The notes under the pieces are model-generated. The model ran no database searches, had not been told where the DNA came from, and saw only the letters and a program-made list of their open reading frames with translations. From contig JAQTPV010000021.1 in the NCBI GenBank assembly GCA_028712605.1, positions 1-13,473 of the forward strand: a stretch of 13,473 bases of DNA, written 5' to 3'. Positions 1 through 6,646 of the stretch are shown one piece after another (within the stretch, counting starts at the first letter, position 1; every line of letters begins with the position of its first letter). This stretch comes from Minisyncoccota bacterium (GTDB lineage Bacteria > Patescibacteriota > Minisyncoccia > Minisyncoccales > CG1-02-41-26). The position numbers and the translations under genes were made by a program.

Positions 1-2015
1 ATCAACAATTGGATTATGTAAAAGAGATTTTGCGGGCCCTTAAAATTCCTATTTATGAGCAGCAGGGCTTTGAAGCGGACGATGTTATCGGCACCATTAC
101 TTGCTTGGCTAAAAGAAGGCAGGTTCACCCCAAAATCCAAGTGGTTATTTTAAGCGGCGATTTAGATAATTTGCAGCTAGTTGATGGGCAAACCAAGGTT
201 TACACCATGCGCAAGGGAATTAAAGACACGGTGCTGTACGACGAAGCTGCTGTTAAGGAAAGATATGATGGCCTAAAGCCGGAACAACTTTTAGATTATC
301 GGGGCTTGCGAGGCGATCCTTCAGACAATATTCCGGGGGTCACTGGTATTGGTGAGAAAACAGCCATTGAATTATTAAAAGAATTCGGTACCCTAGAAGA
401 TTTATACAAGGCCATTAAAGAGAGCTCGCCTAAGGTCAAAAAAATAAAGCCCGGAGTTTTGGAAAAACTAAGGCAATATGAAGAACAGGCGCTTTTGTCC
501 AAGCAACTATCAGTGATTCATTGCCAAGCACCCGTGGATTTTAATTTAAAAGATTGCTTATGGGGACGATATGGCCCAGCTGAGGTGAAAAAGGCATTAA
601 CAGATTATGAGTTTTATTCATTGGTTGATAAATTTTTAAAAAATGCCTCTGACGCCGAAGAAAAAAAAGAAGTATTGAGCAGTCAGTCTGCTTTTGATTT
701 TTCGGCCAAGCTAAGTAAAGCCAGAGACGATAGTGAGCCCAAGGATTTATTAGGAGAGATAAAACGCTTGCAAAAAGAGGGTATTTTATCGCCTCGGGTG
801 GCCAAGCTGGAAAAAGATTTAGTACCAGTTGTTCAACGAATGCAGGCGCTTGGCATTAAGGCTGACATAGAAGCCTTAGCCGAGCTGGCTGTCTATTTGG
901 AGAAGGAGTTAAATTCTTTAGAGAAGAAAATATACAAAAAAGCTGGCTCTGAATTTAATATCAATTCGCCAGCTCAAGTTAGCCAAATTCTCTTTGAAAA
1001 GTTAGACATTTCCACCATTGGTTTGAAAAAAACTCCGGGTGGGGCCATCTCCACAAGGGAATCAGAATTAGTAAAGCTTAAGGGTGCGCACCCGATAGTG
1101 CATTTTATTTTAGATTATCGGGAATTAGCCAAATTAAAATCAGGCTTTGTTGATTCGCTACCAAAAATGATTGCTGATGATGGCCGGATCCATCCGCATT
1201 TCCATCAATTAGGCACAGAAACTGGCAGAATGAGTTGCTCTGACCCCAATCTGCAGAATATTCCCATTAAGGGTGCACTAGGAAAGGCCATCAGAAAATG
1301 CTTTGTGGCTGAACAAGGCTATCAATTTTTGTCAGCCGATTATTCGCAGGTGGAGCTGCGGATTGCCGCTTGGTTGTCAGGTGATAAAAAGATGAACATT
1401 TTTTTGAAAGAGGGTCAAGATATTCATACCCTAACAGCCAGCCAAATTTTTAATCTAAAACCAAGCGAAGTGACTAAGGAAAAGCGCGATTTTGCTAAAA
1501 CCCTCAATTACGGCATTTTTTATGGCATGGGACACATCTCTTTGGCTGAAAGAACTGGTGTGGACAAAAAAACAGCTAAAGAGTTTATCCAAAAATACTT
1601 TGAAACATTTTCAGGCATTGCTCAATATATTCAAGAAGCTAAAGAAAAAGCCCGAGGGCAAGGGTTTGTGGAAACTTATTTCGGCCGAAAGAGATTTTTG
1701 CCAGAAATTAATTCCTCTGATCCGCGATTGAGGGCGCAGGCAGAAAGAATGGCCGTCAATATGGCGCCTCAAGGCACTTCAGCTGACGCTATTAAAATGG
1801 CTATGGTGAAGATTGATCAGGAGGGGTTGCTTAGTGATGATTGTCGTTTGCTGTTGCAAATCCACGACGAGCTTTTATTTGAAATCAGAAATGACCATTT
1901 AGAAAAATCAGCCTTGGCCATTGAAAAAATTATGGAAAACATTATTGAAGAGCATGTTTTTCTGGCGGTTGATGTAAGTCGTGGCCGCAATTGGGGAGAT
2001 CTGAAGCCCCTTTAA
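1..2015 (+). CDS. polA: DNA polymerase I, 5'-truncated by the window; 5'-nuclease plus polymerase, no 3'-5' exonuclease domain
   Basis: The reading frame is open from base 3, so the true start lies upstream; by comparison with E. coli PolA about 90 residues are missing. Counting from the TTG at base 9, the 5'-nuclease (FEN) domain shows GFEADDVIGT (about 20-29), the acidic SGDLDNLQLV segment and the helix-hairpin-helix loop GDPSDNIPGVTGIGEKTA (about 102-119). Only about 55 low-complexity residues then separate it from the family A polymerase, which begins near residue 264. Polymerase motif A is DYSQVELRIAAWLSGD (D444), motif B is KRDFAKTLNYGIFYGMG (K497, Y501) and motif C is LQIHDELLF (H619-D-E). 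The 3'-5' exonuclease domain, inactive but still present in Taq, is absent. The Taq F667 / E. coli F762 position is Tyr (Y501). Expected role: Okazaki fragment processing and repair synthesis, without proofreading by this protein. The assignment is secure. Confidence 0.96.
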   Translation, partial: QQLDYVKEILRALKIPIYEQQGFEADDVIGTITCLAKRRQVHPKIQVVILSGDLDNLQLVDGQTKVYTMRKGIKDTVLYDEAAVKERYDGLKPEQLLDYRGLRGDPSDNIPGVTGIGEKTAIELLKEFGTLEDLYKAIKESSPKVKKIKPGVLEKLRQYEEQALLSKQLSVIHCQAPVDFNLKDCLWGRYGPAEVKKALTDYEFYSLVDKFLKNASDAEEKKEVLSSQSAFDFSAKLSKARDDSEPKDLLGEIKRLQKEGILSPRVAKLEKDLVPVVQRMQALGIKADIEALAELAVYLEKELNSLEKKIYKKAGSEFNINSPAQVSQILFEKLDISTIGLKKTPGGAISTRESELVKLKGAHPIVHFILDYRELAKLKSGFVDSLPKMIADDGRIHPHFHQLGTETGRMSCSDPNLQNIPIKGALGKAIRKCFVAEQGYQFLSADYSQVELRIAAWLSGDKKMNIFLKEGQDIHTLTASQIFNLKPSEVTKEKRDFAKTLNYGIFYGMGHISLAERTGVDKKTAKEFIQKYFETFSGIAQYIQEAKEKARGQGFVETYFGRKRFLPEINSSDPRLRAQAERMAVNMAPQGTSADAIKMAMVKIDQEGLLSDDCRLLLQIHDELLFEIRNDHLEKSALAIEKIMENIIEEHVFLAVDVSRGRNWGDLKPL

Positions 2016-2023
2016 TATTTGGC

Positions 2024-2051
2024 TTGTTTATTATTTAAGAAGTTTTAAAAT
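2024..2051 (+). promoter_or_regulatory. candidate sigma70-type promoter for the histidine kinase gene
   Basis: TTGTTT (2024-2029), a 16-bp spacer and TAAAAT (2046-2051) lie in the 72-bp gap after polA. AAATAAACCAG overlaps and follows the -10 at 2048-2058 and recurs in the same relative place upstream of the first response regulator. The -35 is a weak match. The call rests on the position and on the shared downstream sequence. Confidence 0.35.
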
Positions 2052-2087
2052 AAACCAGGGGTTGCTCAATGTTATCAGGAATATTTT

Positions 2088-3314
2088 ATGGTTAATAATT
2101 TATCAAACAGCGATGGTAACGATATTGTACCTGGCGATTTGGCTCAATGCCAAAAAGAGCTTGGGGAGCTTAAGCGGCAAAGGGCGGCTGAGGCTAAGGG
2201 CTTAATGGAATCAAAAGGAGCGCTTTTGCGCCTTTTAGATGATGCTGAAAAGGAGAAAGGGTTCGCTGAAGAAGAGCGAGATAGGACCATCGCCATTATT
2301 AAAAATTTAGGGGACGGTATCATTATTATTGAACAGGAAAAAGTGGTTTTAGACAATCCCAAGGCGGAGGCCTTTTTTGATATTGAGGCGACGGAGATTG
2401 TGGGCCAAGAGATTTGGAACTTGATTAGCCATCCTAAGCTATCGCCTTTGATTAAATTATTGCAGGATTATCGTTTAGATCTAACCAAGCAAGAGTTGGT
2501 ACTAAGAGAGGGTCTGATTTTAGAGGTTTCCGCTGTAGCCATTATCAGAGGCAGTGAGGAGGGCGGCAAGATGGTTATTTTGCATGACATCACCAGGGAG
2601 AAATCCATGGAAAAAATGAAGACCGAATTCGTGTCTATCACCGCTCATCAGTTGAGAACTCCCTTATCGGCTATTAAATGGACTATGAATATGATGCTTG
2701 ATGGTGACTTGGGACCGGTACCCGAAGGCCAGCGAGATTTTTTGCAAAAAACCTATCAAAGCAATGAACGGATGATCCGCCTGGTTAATGATCTCTTAAA
2801 CGTAACCCGCATTGAAGAGGGTAGATTCCTTTATGATTTAAAACCTCAAAACATTATTGAGTTAACCGAAAAAATCATTTCGCCCCTTAGGGAATTAGCC
2901 GAAAAAAAAGGCTTGAAATTTATATTTGAAAAGGCTTCCATCAAGGTGCCGCCCATTTATGTTGATCAAGAAAGATTTGGGATTGCCTTGCAGAACTTAG
3001 TGGATAACGCTATTCACTATACTACGCAGGGTAAGGTTTTGGTTTCTACGGCCTACGACGAGCAGAAAGAGGAATTCTATTTTATGATTAAAGACGAAGG
3101 CATTGGCATACCGATTGAACAACAGAAAAGAGTATTTTCAAGATTTTTTAGAGCTCCCAATGCTGTCAAAACCGAAACTGAAGGTACGGGCCTCGGTTTA
3201 TTTATTGCTAAGAATATCGTTGAGGCTCATGGGGGTAAAATTTGGTTTGAATCAGAGGAAGGCAAGGGCGCTAGCTTTTACATTATGATCCCAAGGGATT
3301 CTCGGCAAAGATAA
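2088..3314 (+). CDS. soluble PAS-domain sensor histidine kinase
   Basis: A 408-residue histidine kinase that should autophosphorylate on His and pass phosphate to a receiver. Order of parts: a charged Glu/Lys-rich predicted coiled coil (about 15-70), a PAS-like domain (about 65-180, containing NLGDGIIIIE and VILHDITREK), a HisKA dimerisation domain with H-box FVSITAHQLRTPLSAIKW (phospho-acceptor H187), and a HATPase_c domain with N-box NLVDNAIHYT (N307), G1 DEGIGIP (D336), F-box FSRFFR and G2 GTGLGLFIAKNIVEAHGG (from G366). I see no transmembrane segment or signal peptide, so it is probably cytoplasmic and senses an internal signal through PAS or coiled coil. The ATG has AGGA seven bases upstream (2077-2080), one of the few plausible ribosome sites here. 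The two receiver genes just downstream are its likely partners; the ligand is unknown. Confidence 0.93.
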   Translation: MVNNLSNSDGNDIVPGDLAQCQKELGELKRQRAAEAKGLMESKGALLRLLDDAEKEKGFAEEERDRTIAIIKNLGDGIIIIEQEKVVLDNPKAEAFFDIEATEIVGQEIWNLISHPKLSPLIKLLQDYRLDLTKQELVLREGLILEVSAVAIIRGSEEGGKMVILHDITREKSMEKMKTEFVSITAHQLRTPLSAIKWTMNMMLDGDLGPVPEGQRDFLQKTYQSNERMIRLVNDLLNVTRIEEGRFLYDLKPQNIIELTEKIISPLRELAEKKGLKFIFEKASIKVPPIYVDQERFGIALQNLVDNAIHYTTQGKVLVSTAYDEQKEEFYFMIKDEGIGIPIEQQKRVFSRFFRAPNAVKTETEGTGLGLFIAKNIVEAHGGKIWFESEEGKGASFYIMIPRDSRQR

Positions 3315-3325
3315 AGAGGCCGCGC

Positions 3326-3353
3326 TTGCTTTTTCTAATCTTTAAAGTAAAAT
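3326..3353 (+). promoter_or_regulatory. candidate promoter upstream of the first response regulator
   Basis: TTGCTT (3326-3331), a 16-bp spacer and TAAAAT (3348-3353). The spacing and -10 match the candidate promoter upstream of the kinase, and AAATAAACCAG recurs at 3356-3366. The -35 matches the consensus at only three positions, so this is tentative. Confidence 0.3.
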
Positions 3354-3366
3354 ATAAATAAACCAG

Positions 3367-3390
3367 CCACCTGCTTCGTTAGTAAGGTGG
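3367..3390 (+). promoter_or_regulatory. inverted repeat in the leader of the first response regulator
   Basis: CCACCT (3367-3372) and AGGTGG (3385-3390) are exact reverse complements around a 12-base loop. The right arm lies in AAGGTGG, the best purine-rich ribosome-site candidate before the alternative TTG start at 3400 and the ATG at 3415. Folding of the transcript could mask that site. The stem is only 6 bp, so it may be chance. Confidence 0.3.
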
Positions 3391-3414
3391 AGCATATAGT
3401 TGATTACAGGCGAT

Positions 3415-3780
3415 ATGAAGACTATTTTACTTATTGAAGACGAAGAAATTATTTATAATTTACTTCAGAAAAAGTTAACTAATGAGGGATACAGGGTAAT
3501 TTTGAGCAAAGACGGCGCGGAAGGCATCGCGGCAGCCCAAAAAGAAAAGCCAGACCTGATTTTAACGGATATCATTATGCCAAAGAAGGACGGCTTTGAG
3601 GTATTAGAGGCGGTGAAAATGGATCCTAATTTAAGTTCTGTGCCAGTAATTGTTATATCAAATTCCGGTCAGCCCGTGGAGTTGGAAAGGGTGAAGCAAT
3701 TGGGCGCAAAAGATTGGCTGATTAAAACAGAGTTTGACCCCAAAGAGGTTGTGGATAAAGTTAAAAAACAAATTGGTTAA
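3415..3780 (+). CDS. single-domain response regulator (CheY-like receiver) 1
   Basis: A stand-alone receiver domain of 121 residues with no output domain, so it should act through protein contacts or as a relay intermediate. Counting from the ATG at 3415, the acidic pocket is E8/D9 in LLIEDEE, the phospho-acceptor is D52 in LTDIIMPKKDGFE, the switch Ser is in VISNSGQP and the conserved Lys is K104. The residue after that Lys is Thr instead of the usual Pro. I chose the ATG because receivers normally begin MKxILxxEDE. An in-frame TTG at 3400, nine bases after AAGGTGG, would add five residues and cannot be excluded. It lies 100 bp after the kinase gene, with its own candidate promoter. The likely phosphodonor is that kinase. 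Confidence 0.92.
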   Translation: MKTILLIEDEEIIYNLLQKKLTNEGYRVILSKDGAEGIAAAQKEKPDLILTDIIMPKKDGFEVLEAVKMDPNLSSVPVIVISNSGQPVELERVKQLGAKDWLIKTEFDPKEVVDKVKKQIG

Positions 3781-3788
3781 ATTTGAGC

Positions 3789-3860
3789 GTAATAAATTAA
3801 CGGCGGGTTCTCACAAGGATAATTTGTGAAACATCCGTATTGAATTGCTTAATTTATTAC
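3789..3860 (+). promoter_or_regulatory. nested inverted repeats between the two response regulator genes
   Basis: An exact 12-bp outer inverted repeat, GTAATAAATTAA (3789-3800) with TTAATTTATTAC (3849-3860), encloses an inner hairpin. The inner hairpin is GTT(C)TCACAA (3807-3816, one bulged C) with TTGTGAAAC (3824-3832) around a 7-base loop. No U-run follows, so this is not a standard terminator. It fills almost the whole gap and ends ten bases before the next ATG. It could be a folded leader, a processing site or a protein-binding dyad. The geometry is directly visible; the function is unknown. Confidence 0.5.
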
Positions 3861-3870
3861 TAAATTAATT

Positions 3871-4236
3871 ATGAAGGTTCTCATTGTTGAAGACGATAAA
3901 TTTTTAAGAGAGTTAATGTCAAAAAAGCTTGCTAGTGAAGGCTTTGAGCTTGTTGAGGCTATGGATGGTGAAAGCGGCGTTAAAAAAATCAAAGAAGAAA
4001 AACCAGATATAGCCCTTTTGGATTTAATTTTGCCAGGCATTGATGGATTTGAGGTTTTAGCCAAAGTTAAAGAAGATCCGCTGACCGCCTCTATCCCAGT
4101 AGTAATTTTATCTAACTTAGGTCAGAAAGACGATGTGGAGAAAGGGCTTAAGCTCGGGGCCACTGATTATCTGGTTAAGGCTCATTTCACGCCCAATGAA
4201 ATTATTAAAAAGGTGAGAGAGGTTCTGGGTAAATAA
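3871..4236 (+). CDS. single-domain response regulator (CheY-like receiver) 2
   Basis: A second stand-alone receiver of 121 residues, clearly homologous to the one just upstream. The acidic pocket is E7/D8 in MKVLIVEDDKF, the phospho-acceptor is D51 in LLDLILPGIDGFE, the switch Ser is in VVILSNLGQ and the conserved Lys is K103 in YLVKAHFTP. As in receiver 1 the residue after the Lys is not Pro (here Ala). There is no output domain. No ribosome site is visible before the ATG. The structured intergenic DNA immediately upstream suggests expression separate from receiver 1. Kinase, receiver and receiver in a row suggest one kinase with two outputs, or one receiver acting as a phosphate sink. Which partner each contacts cannot be seen. 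Confidence 0.93.
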   Translation: MKVLIVEDDKFLRELMSKKLASEGFELVEAMDGESGVKKIKEEKPDIALLDLILPGIDGFEVLAKVKEDPLTASIPVVILSNLGQKDDVEKGLKLGATDYLVKAHFTPNEIIKKVREVLGK

Positions 4237-4242
4237 TCAATT

Positions 4243-4285
4243 CAAAAAGGGGTCAGGCGCTCTGCCGGTTTAATTTTTCTTTTTG
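4243..4285 (+). repeat. small imperfect palindrome upstream of mutM
   Basis: CAAAAAG (4243-4249) and CTTTTTG (4279-4285) are exact reverse complements. Between them are a GGGGTCAGGC stretch and a short internal GGC/GCC pairing (4256-4258 with 4264-4266), then a T-rich tail. It follows the second receiver gene by seven bases, so it may work as a weak terminator. A REP-like single-copy element is an alternative. Confidence 0.35.
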
Positions 4286-4302
4286 TTTTGAGTCGCTGAA
4301 CT

Positions 4303-5193
4303 ATGCCTGAGCTGCCAGAAGTTCAAACAACTATAAACGGTTTAAGAAAAAAGGTCCTTGAGAGGATTTTTTTTGATGTAGAAACAGACATTTCTCAAAA
4401 AATCCGTTGTTTCGTAGGTGGTCGCAACAAAGGCTTCCCTGAATTTAAAAAACAAATCAGGCATAAAAGAGTTAAGGCCGTTCGGAGGGCAGGCAAAAAC
4501 ATTATTTTAGATTTGTCGCAAGGGTGGTCTTTGCTTATCCATCAAAAGATGACAGGGCACTTGCTTTATGGCAAGTGGAGGAAAGATAGAAATCGCTGGC
4601 AAGCCCAAACTAAAGGAGCGGTTCAGCAAGATCCGATGAATCGCTTTATCCATTTGGTCCTTAAGTTAAATAATGGATATCAATTGGCCTTATCTGATGT
4701 CAGGAAGTTTGCCAAGATTGAGCTCTGGCCAACCCGGGACTTAGCTGATTCTAAAGAGATGAAAGCCTTGGGGCCAGATGCCTTGTCTGCAGAATTAACC
4801 CCATCGCTTTTTAAAAAATTATTATTGAAAAAGAAGGGTAAGATTAAGCAGATTTTAATGGATCAAACAGTCATAGCTGGAATTGGTAATATTTATTCTG
4901 ATGAAATTTTGTTCCGAGCCAAGGTTCATCCCCAAAGAAGCGCCCAGAGCTTATCTAATGCGGATTTTAAAAAAACTCATCAAGCTATGAGAGTTATCCT
5001 TAAAAAGGCCATCCAGTTAAGAGGCACCTCTAGCTCTGATTACCGAGATATTAATGGTAAGAAAGGGGCGTTTGTGAAATTGCTTAAGGTTTACCGCAGG
5101 GCTGGCCAAAAATGCCCTAAGTGCCAAGGCATAATTAAGCGTTTGAAAATAGGTGGCCGTAGCGCCCATTATTGTCCTAACTGTCAAAAATAA
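4303..5193 (+). CDS. mutM: formamidopyrimidine-DNA glycosylase (8-oxoguanine glycosylase / AP lyase)
   Basis: A 296-residue Fpg/MutM, which removes 8-oxoguanine and ring-opened purines and cleaves the abasic site. It starts MPELPEV, giving the catalytic N-terminal Pro (P2) and Glu (E3). The conserved Lys is K82 in HQKMTGHLLYG. The helix-two-turn-helix contains DQTVIAGIGNIYSDEILF (187-204, Asn196). The C-terminal zinc finger is C271/C274 and C291/C294, with the conserved Arg in GRSAHYC (R286). Length is slightly above the usual 270-280, owing to insertions in the N-terminal beta-sandwich domain. All catalytic elements are present. The ATG is fixed by the need for Pro at position 2. It sits between the receiver genes and holA on the same strand. 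Confidence is high. Confidence 0.97.
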   Translation: MPELPEVQTTINGLRKKVLERIFFDVETDISQKIRCFVGGRNKGFPEFKKQIRHKRVKAVRRAGKNIILDLSQGWSLLIHQKMTGHLLYGKWRKDRNRWQAQTKGAVQQDPMNRFIHLVLKLNNGYQLALSDVRKFAKIELWPTRDLADSKEMKALGPDALSAELTPSLFKKLLLKKKGKIKQILMDQTVIAGIGNIYSDEILFRAKVHPQRSAQSLSNADFKKTHQAMRVILKKAIQLRGTSSSDYRDINGKKGAFVKLLKVYRRAGQKCPKCQGIIKRLKIGGRSAHYCPNCQK

Positions 5194-5196
5194 TCT

Positions 5197-5241
5197 ATGC
5201 TGGAGCGAGCCCGACGATGCTACCTTAAGGAGGTGGTGTAA
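5197..5241 (+). pseudogene. possible relic of the 3' end of a cysteine-rich paralog (14-codon frame ending CYLKEVV-stop)
   Basis: In the 57-bp gap between mutM and holA a short frame reads MLERARRCYLKEVV and then TAA. The last seven residues and a stop equal the C terminus of the cysteine-rich protein at 8648-10417 (TAG there). Over those seven codons the two DNAs differ at four bases, all at third codon positions and all synonymous, as expected for a diverged coding remnant. The alternative is chance: the same bases contain AAGGAGGTG, a perfect Shine-Dalgarno sequence, which by itself forces Lys-Glu-Val. Seven codons is little evidence. Confidence 0.3.
5227..5235 (+). promoter_or_regulatory. 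Shine-Dalgarno-like AAGGAGGTG at unusual distance from holA
   Basis: AAGGAGGTG is fully complementary to the usual 16S rRNA 3' tail. It ends 15 bases before the holA ATG at 5251, farther than the usual 5-9. It is the only strong Shine-Dalgarno match seen at a gene start here, yet it is poorly placed. It may be used inefficiently, or be a by-product of the relic coding sequence it overlaps. Confidence 0.35.
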
Positions 5242-5250
5242 ATATAAACT

Positions 5251-6243
5251 ATGATTTATTTTTTATACGGAGCCGATACTTATCGGCTGCAGCAAAAAGT
5301 TAAGGAAATCAAGGAGCGATTTTTGGAAGTTAACAAGCAAAGTGCCAGCTGGGATGTCGTAGATGCTGGCCAAACAAGCTTTAGGGATTTTTGGGATCTT
5401 TTTTGTCAGCGCTCCATTTTTGTTAATAAAAAACTAATTATACTAGAAAATCTATTGCAGGCACTTGATTTCAGCACTCAATTTTTGAGTAAAATGAAAA
5501 ATATGGTTAGCAGCCATAACGTGGTAGTAGTGATTGGCAGGGAAGATATCCCAGTAAAAGGCATCAGCAAAAAGAAGGGCTTAAAAAACGCCCCAAATAG
5601 CAAGTTGTTAACTGTCTTGTTAGAGCAAAGTAAGGCGCAGGGGTTTGAGGTTTTAAGTGGCGTTAAATTGAGAAACTGGGTTATCAAAGAGTTTAATAAT
5701 TACGGCAAAAAAATTAGCAACTTAGCCTTGGATAAGTTGGTTAGGTTGGTGGGGAAAGATACTTGGAGGCTTAGTCAAGAGATTAACAAGTTGGCCAATT
5801 ACCAAAAGGCTGCAGAGGTGAGCGCAAAAGATATAGGTTTATTAGTGAGGGGGCAGGCCCTTTCTGAAATTTTTGCCACCTTAGACACTTTAGCGAAACG
5901 GGATATCAAGGGAGCCCTGTCTTTGATTGACCAACACTTACAGGAAGGCGACGATCCCATCTATTTAATTTCCATGCTGGCTTTTCAGTTTCGGAATTTG
6001 TTACTATTAAAGGTTGTTACCGAAGAAGACCGGGCCGCTAATACTTATCGTTCTAGTGGACAAATCGCTAAAAAATTAGAAATACATCCTTTTGTAGTCC
6101 AAAAGGCCATGCAATTAGCCCGCTATTTTACCATAGAGGAGCTGAAAAAGATTTACCAAAATATTTTTGAGGCTGAATTAGCTGTGAAAACCGGTCAGCT
6201 GGCCCCGTCAGACAATTTAAGGTTGCTAGTCAGTAAAATTTAA
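5251..6243 (+). CDS. holA: DNA polymerase III subunit delta (clamp-loader subunit)
   Basis: A 330-residue HolA-type delta subunit, which opens the beta clamp within the clamp-loader complex during replication. The N terminus MIYFLYGADTYRLQQKVKEI is characteristic of the family, followed by a divergent RecA-like fold without a functional Walker A. The middle contains KLVRLVGKDTWRLSQEINKL. The C-terminal collar domain shows LAKRDIKGALSLIDQHLQEG, MLAFQFRNLLLLK and the closing AELAVKTGQ. Length fits bacterial HolA. A neighbouring rpsT is a widespread arrangement (for example in Firmicutes) and supports the call. The start is fixed by the conserved N-terminal motif. The gene ends ten bases before a strong terminator. 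Confidence 0.93.
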   Translation: MIYFLYGADTYRLQQKVKEIKERFLEVNKQSASWDVVDAGQTSFRDFWDLFCQRSIFVNKKLIILENLLQALDFSTQFLSKMKNMVSSHNVVVVIGREDIPVKGISKKKGLKNAPNSKLLTVLLEQSKAQGFEVLSGVKLRNWVIKEFNNYGKKISNLALDKLVRLVGKDTWRLSQEINKLANYQKAAEVSAKDIGLLVRGQALSEIFATLDTLAKRDIKGALSLIDQHLQEGDDPIYLISMLAFQFRNLLLLKVVTEEDRAANTYRSSGQIAKKLEIHPFVVQKAMQLARYFTIEELKKIYQNIFEAELAVKTGQLAPSDNLRLLVSKI

Positions 6244-6252
6244 GGTAGTCGT

Positions 6253-6294
6253 TGCAAGCAAAAACCCCAAACTAAGTTGGGGTTTTTGCTTGCA
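6253..6294. terminator. bidirectional intrinsic terminator between holA and rpsT
   Basis: TGCAAGCAAAAACCCCAA (6253-6270) and TTGGGGTTTTTGCTTGCA (6277-6294) form a perfect 18-bp stem around the 6-base loop ACTAAG. The A5/T5 tracts inside the stem give a GC-rich core followed by a U-run in either direction. It can therefore end both holA (+) and rpsT (-), whose stops lie 9 and 12 bases away. Confidence 0.92.
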
Positions 6295-6306
6295 CGTCTT
6301 GGATAT

Positions 6307-6591
6307 TTATTTTTGAGGCTTAGCCTCTTGAGAGGCTTTGTTGAGCAAAATTGCCAAACGAGACTTTTTTCTGCTGGCTGTATTTTTCTTGATGGTACCT
6401 ACTTTGGCAGTTTTGTCTAATGATTTATAAATCTGCGGTAGGAGTTTTTTGGCTTCCTCTATCTTTTTTTCTGTTGATAGGGTCCGCACTTGTTTAATTA
6501 AGGATTTGAGCGTGCGTTTTCTTGCTAGGTTAAGTTTATGTCTTTTGACATTTTGCCTTAGAGCTTTTTTGGCTGATTGAGTTATTGCCAT
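6307..6591 (-). CDS. rpsT: 30S ribosomal protein S20
   Basis: A 94-residue, strongly basic, all-helical protein that binds 16S rRNA in the 30S subunit. The N terminus MAITQSAKKALRQNVKRHK and the segment KVGTIKKNTASRKKSRL match the S20 family, as does the length. It is the only - strand gene in the window. It is convergent with holA through a shared terminator and divergent from the ATPase gene. No ribosome site is visible before the ATG; the predicted transcript leader is only about 20 bases. Expression is expected from the TTGCAA/TATTCT promoter upstream. Confidence 0.97.
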   Translation of the reverse strand: MAITQSAKKALRQNVKRHKLNLARKRTLKSLIKQVRTLSTEKKIEEAKKLLPQIYKSLDKTAKVGTIKKNTASRKKSRLAILLNKASQEAKPQK

Positions 6592-6617
6592 AGTACAATT
6601 GTTTAAATAATGAATCT

Positions 6618-6646
6618 AGAATAACAAAATCCCCTAGGTTTTGCAA
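6618..6646 (-). promoter_or_regulatory. promoter of rpsT (minus strand)
   Basis: Read on the minus strand: TTGCAA (6646-6641), 17-bp spacer, TATTCT (6623-6618). TGT directly precedes the -10, an extended -10 element. Predicted transcription start is near 6611, about 20 bases before the rpsT ATG. Each hexamer matches the consensus at four of six positions, and the spacing is optimal. Confidence 0.6.

Noticed and set aside
3301..3340. Intrinsic terminator after the histidine kinase (GC-rich stretch before TTTTTC)
   Set aside because: The candidate stem is no longer than about four base pairs, too weak to support.
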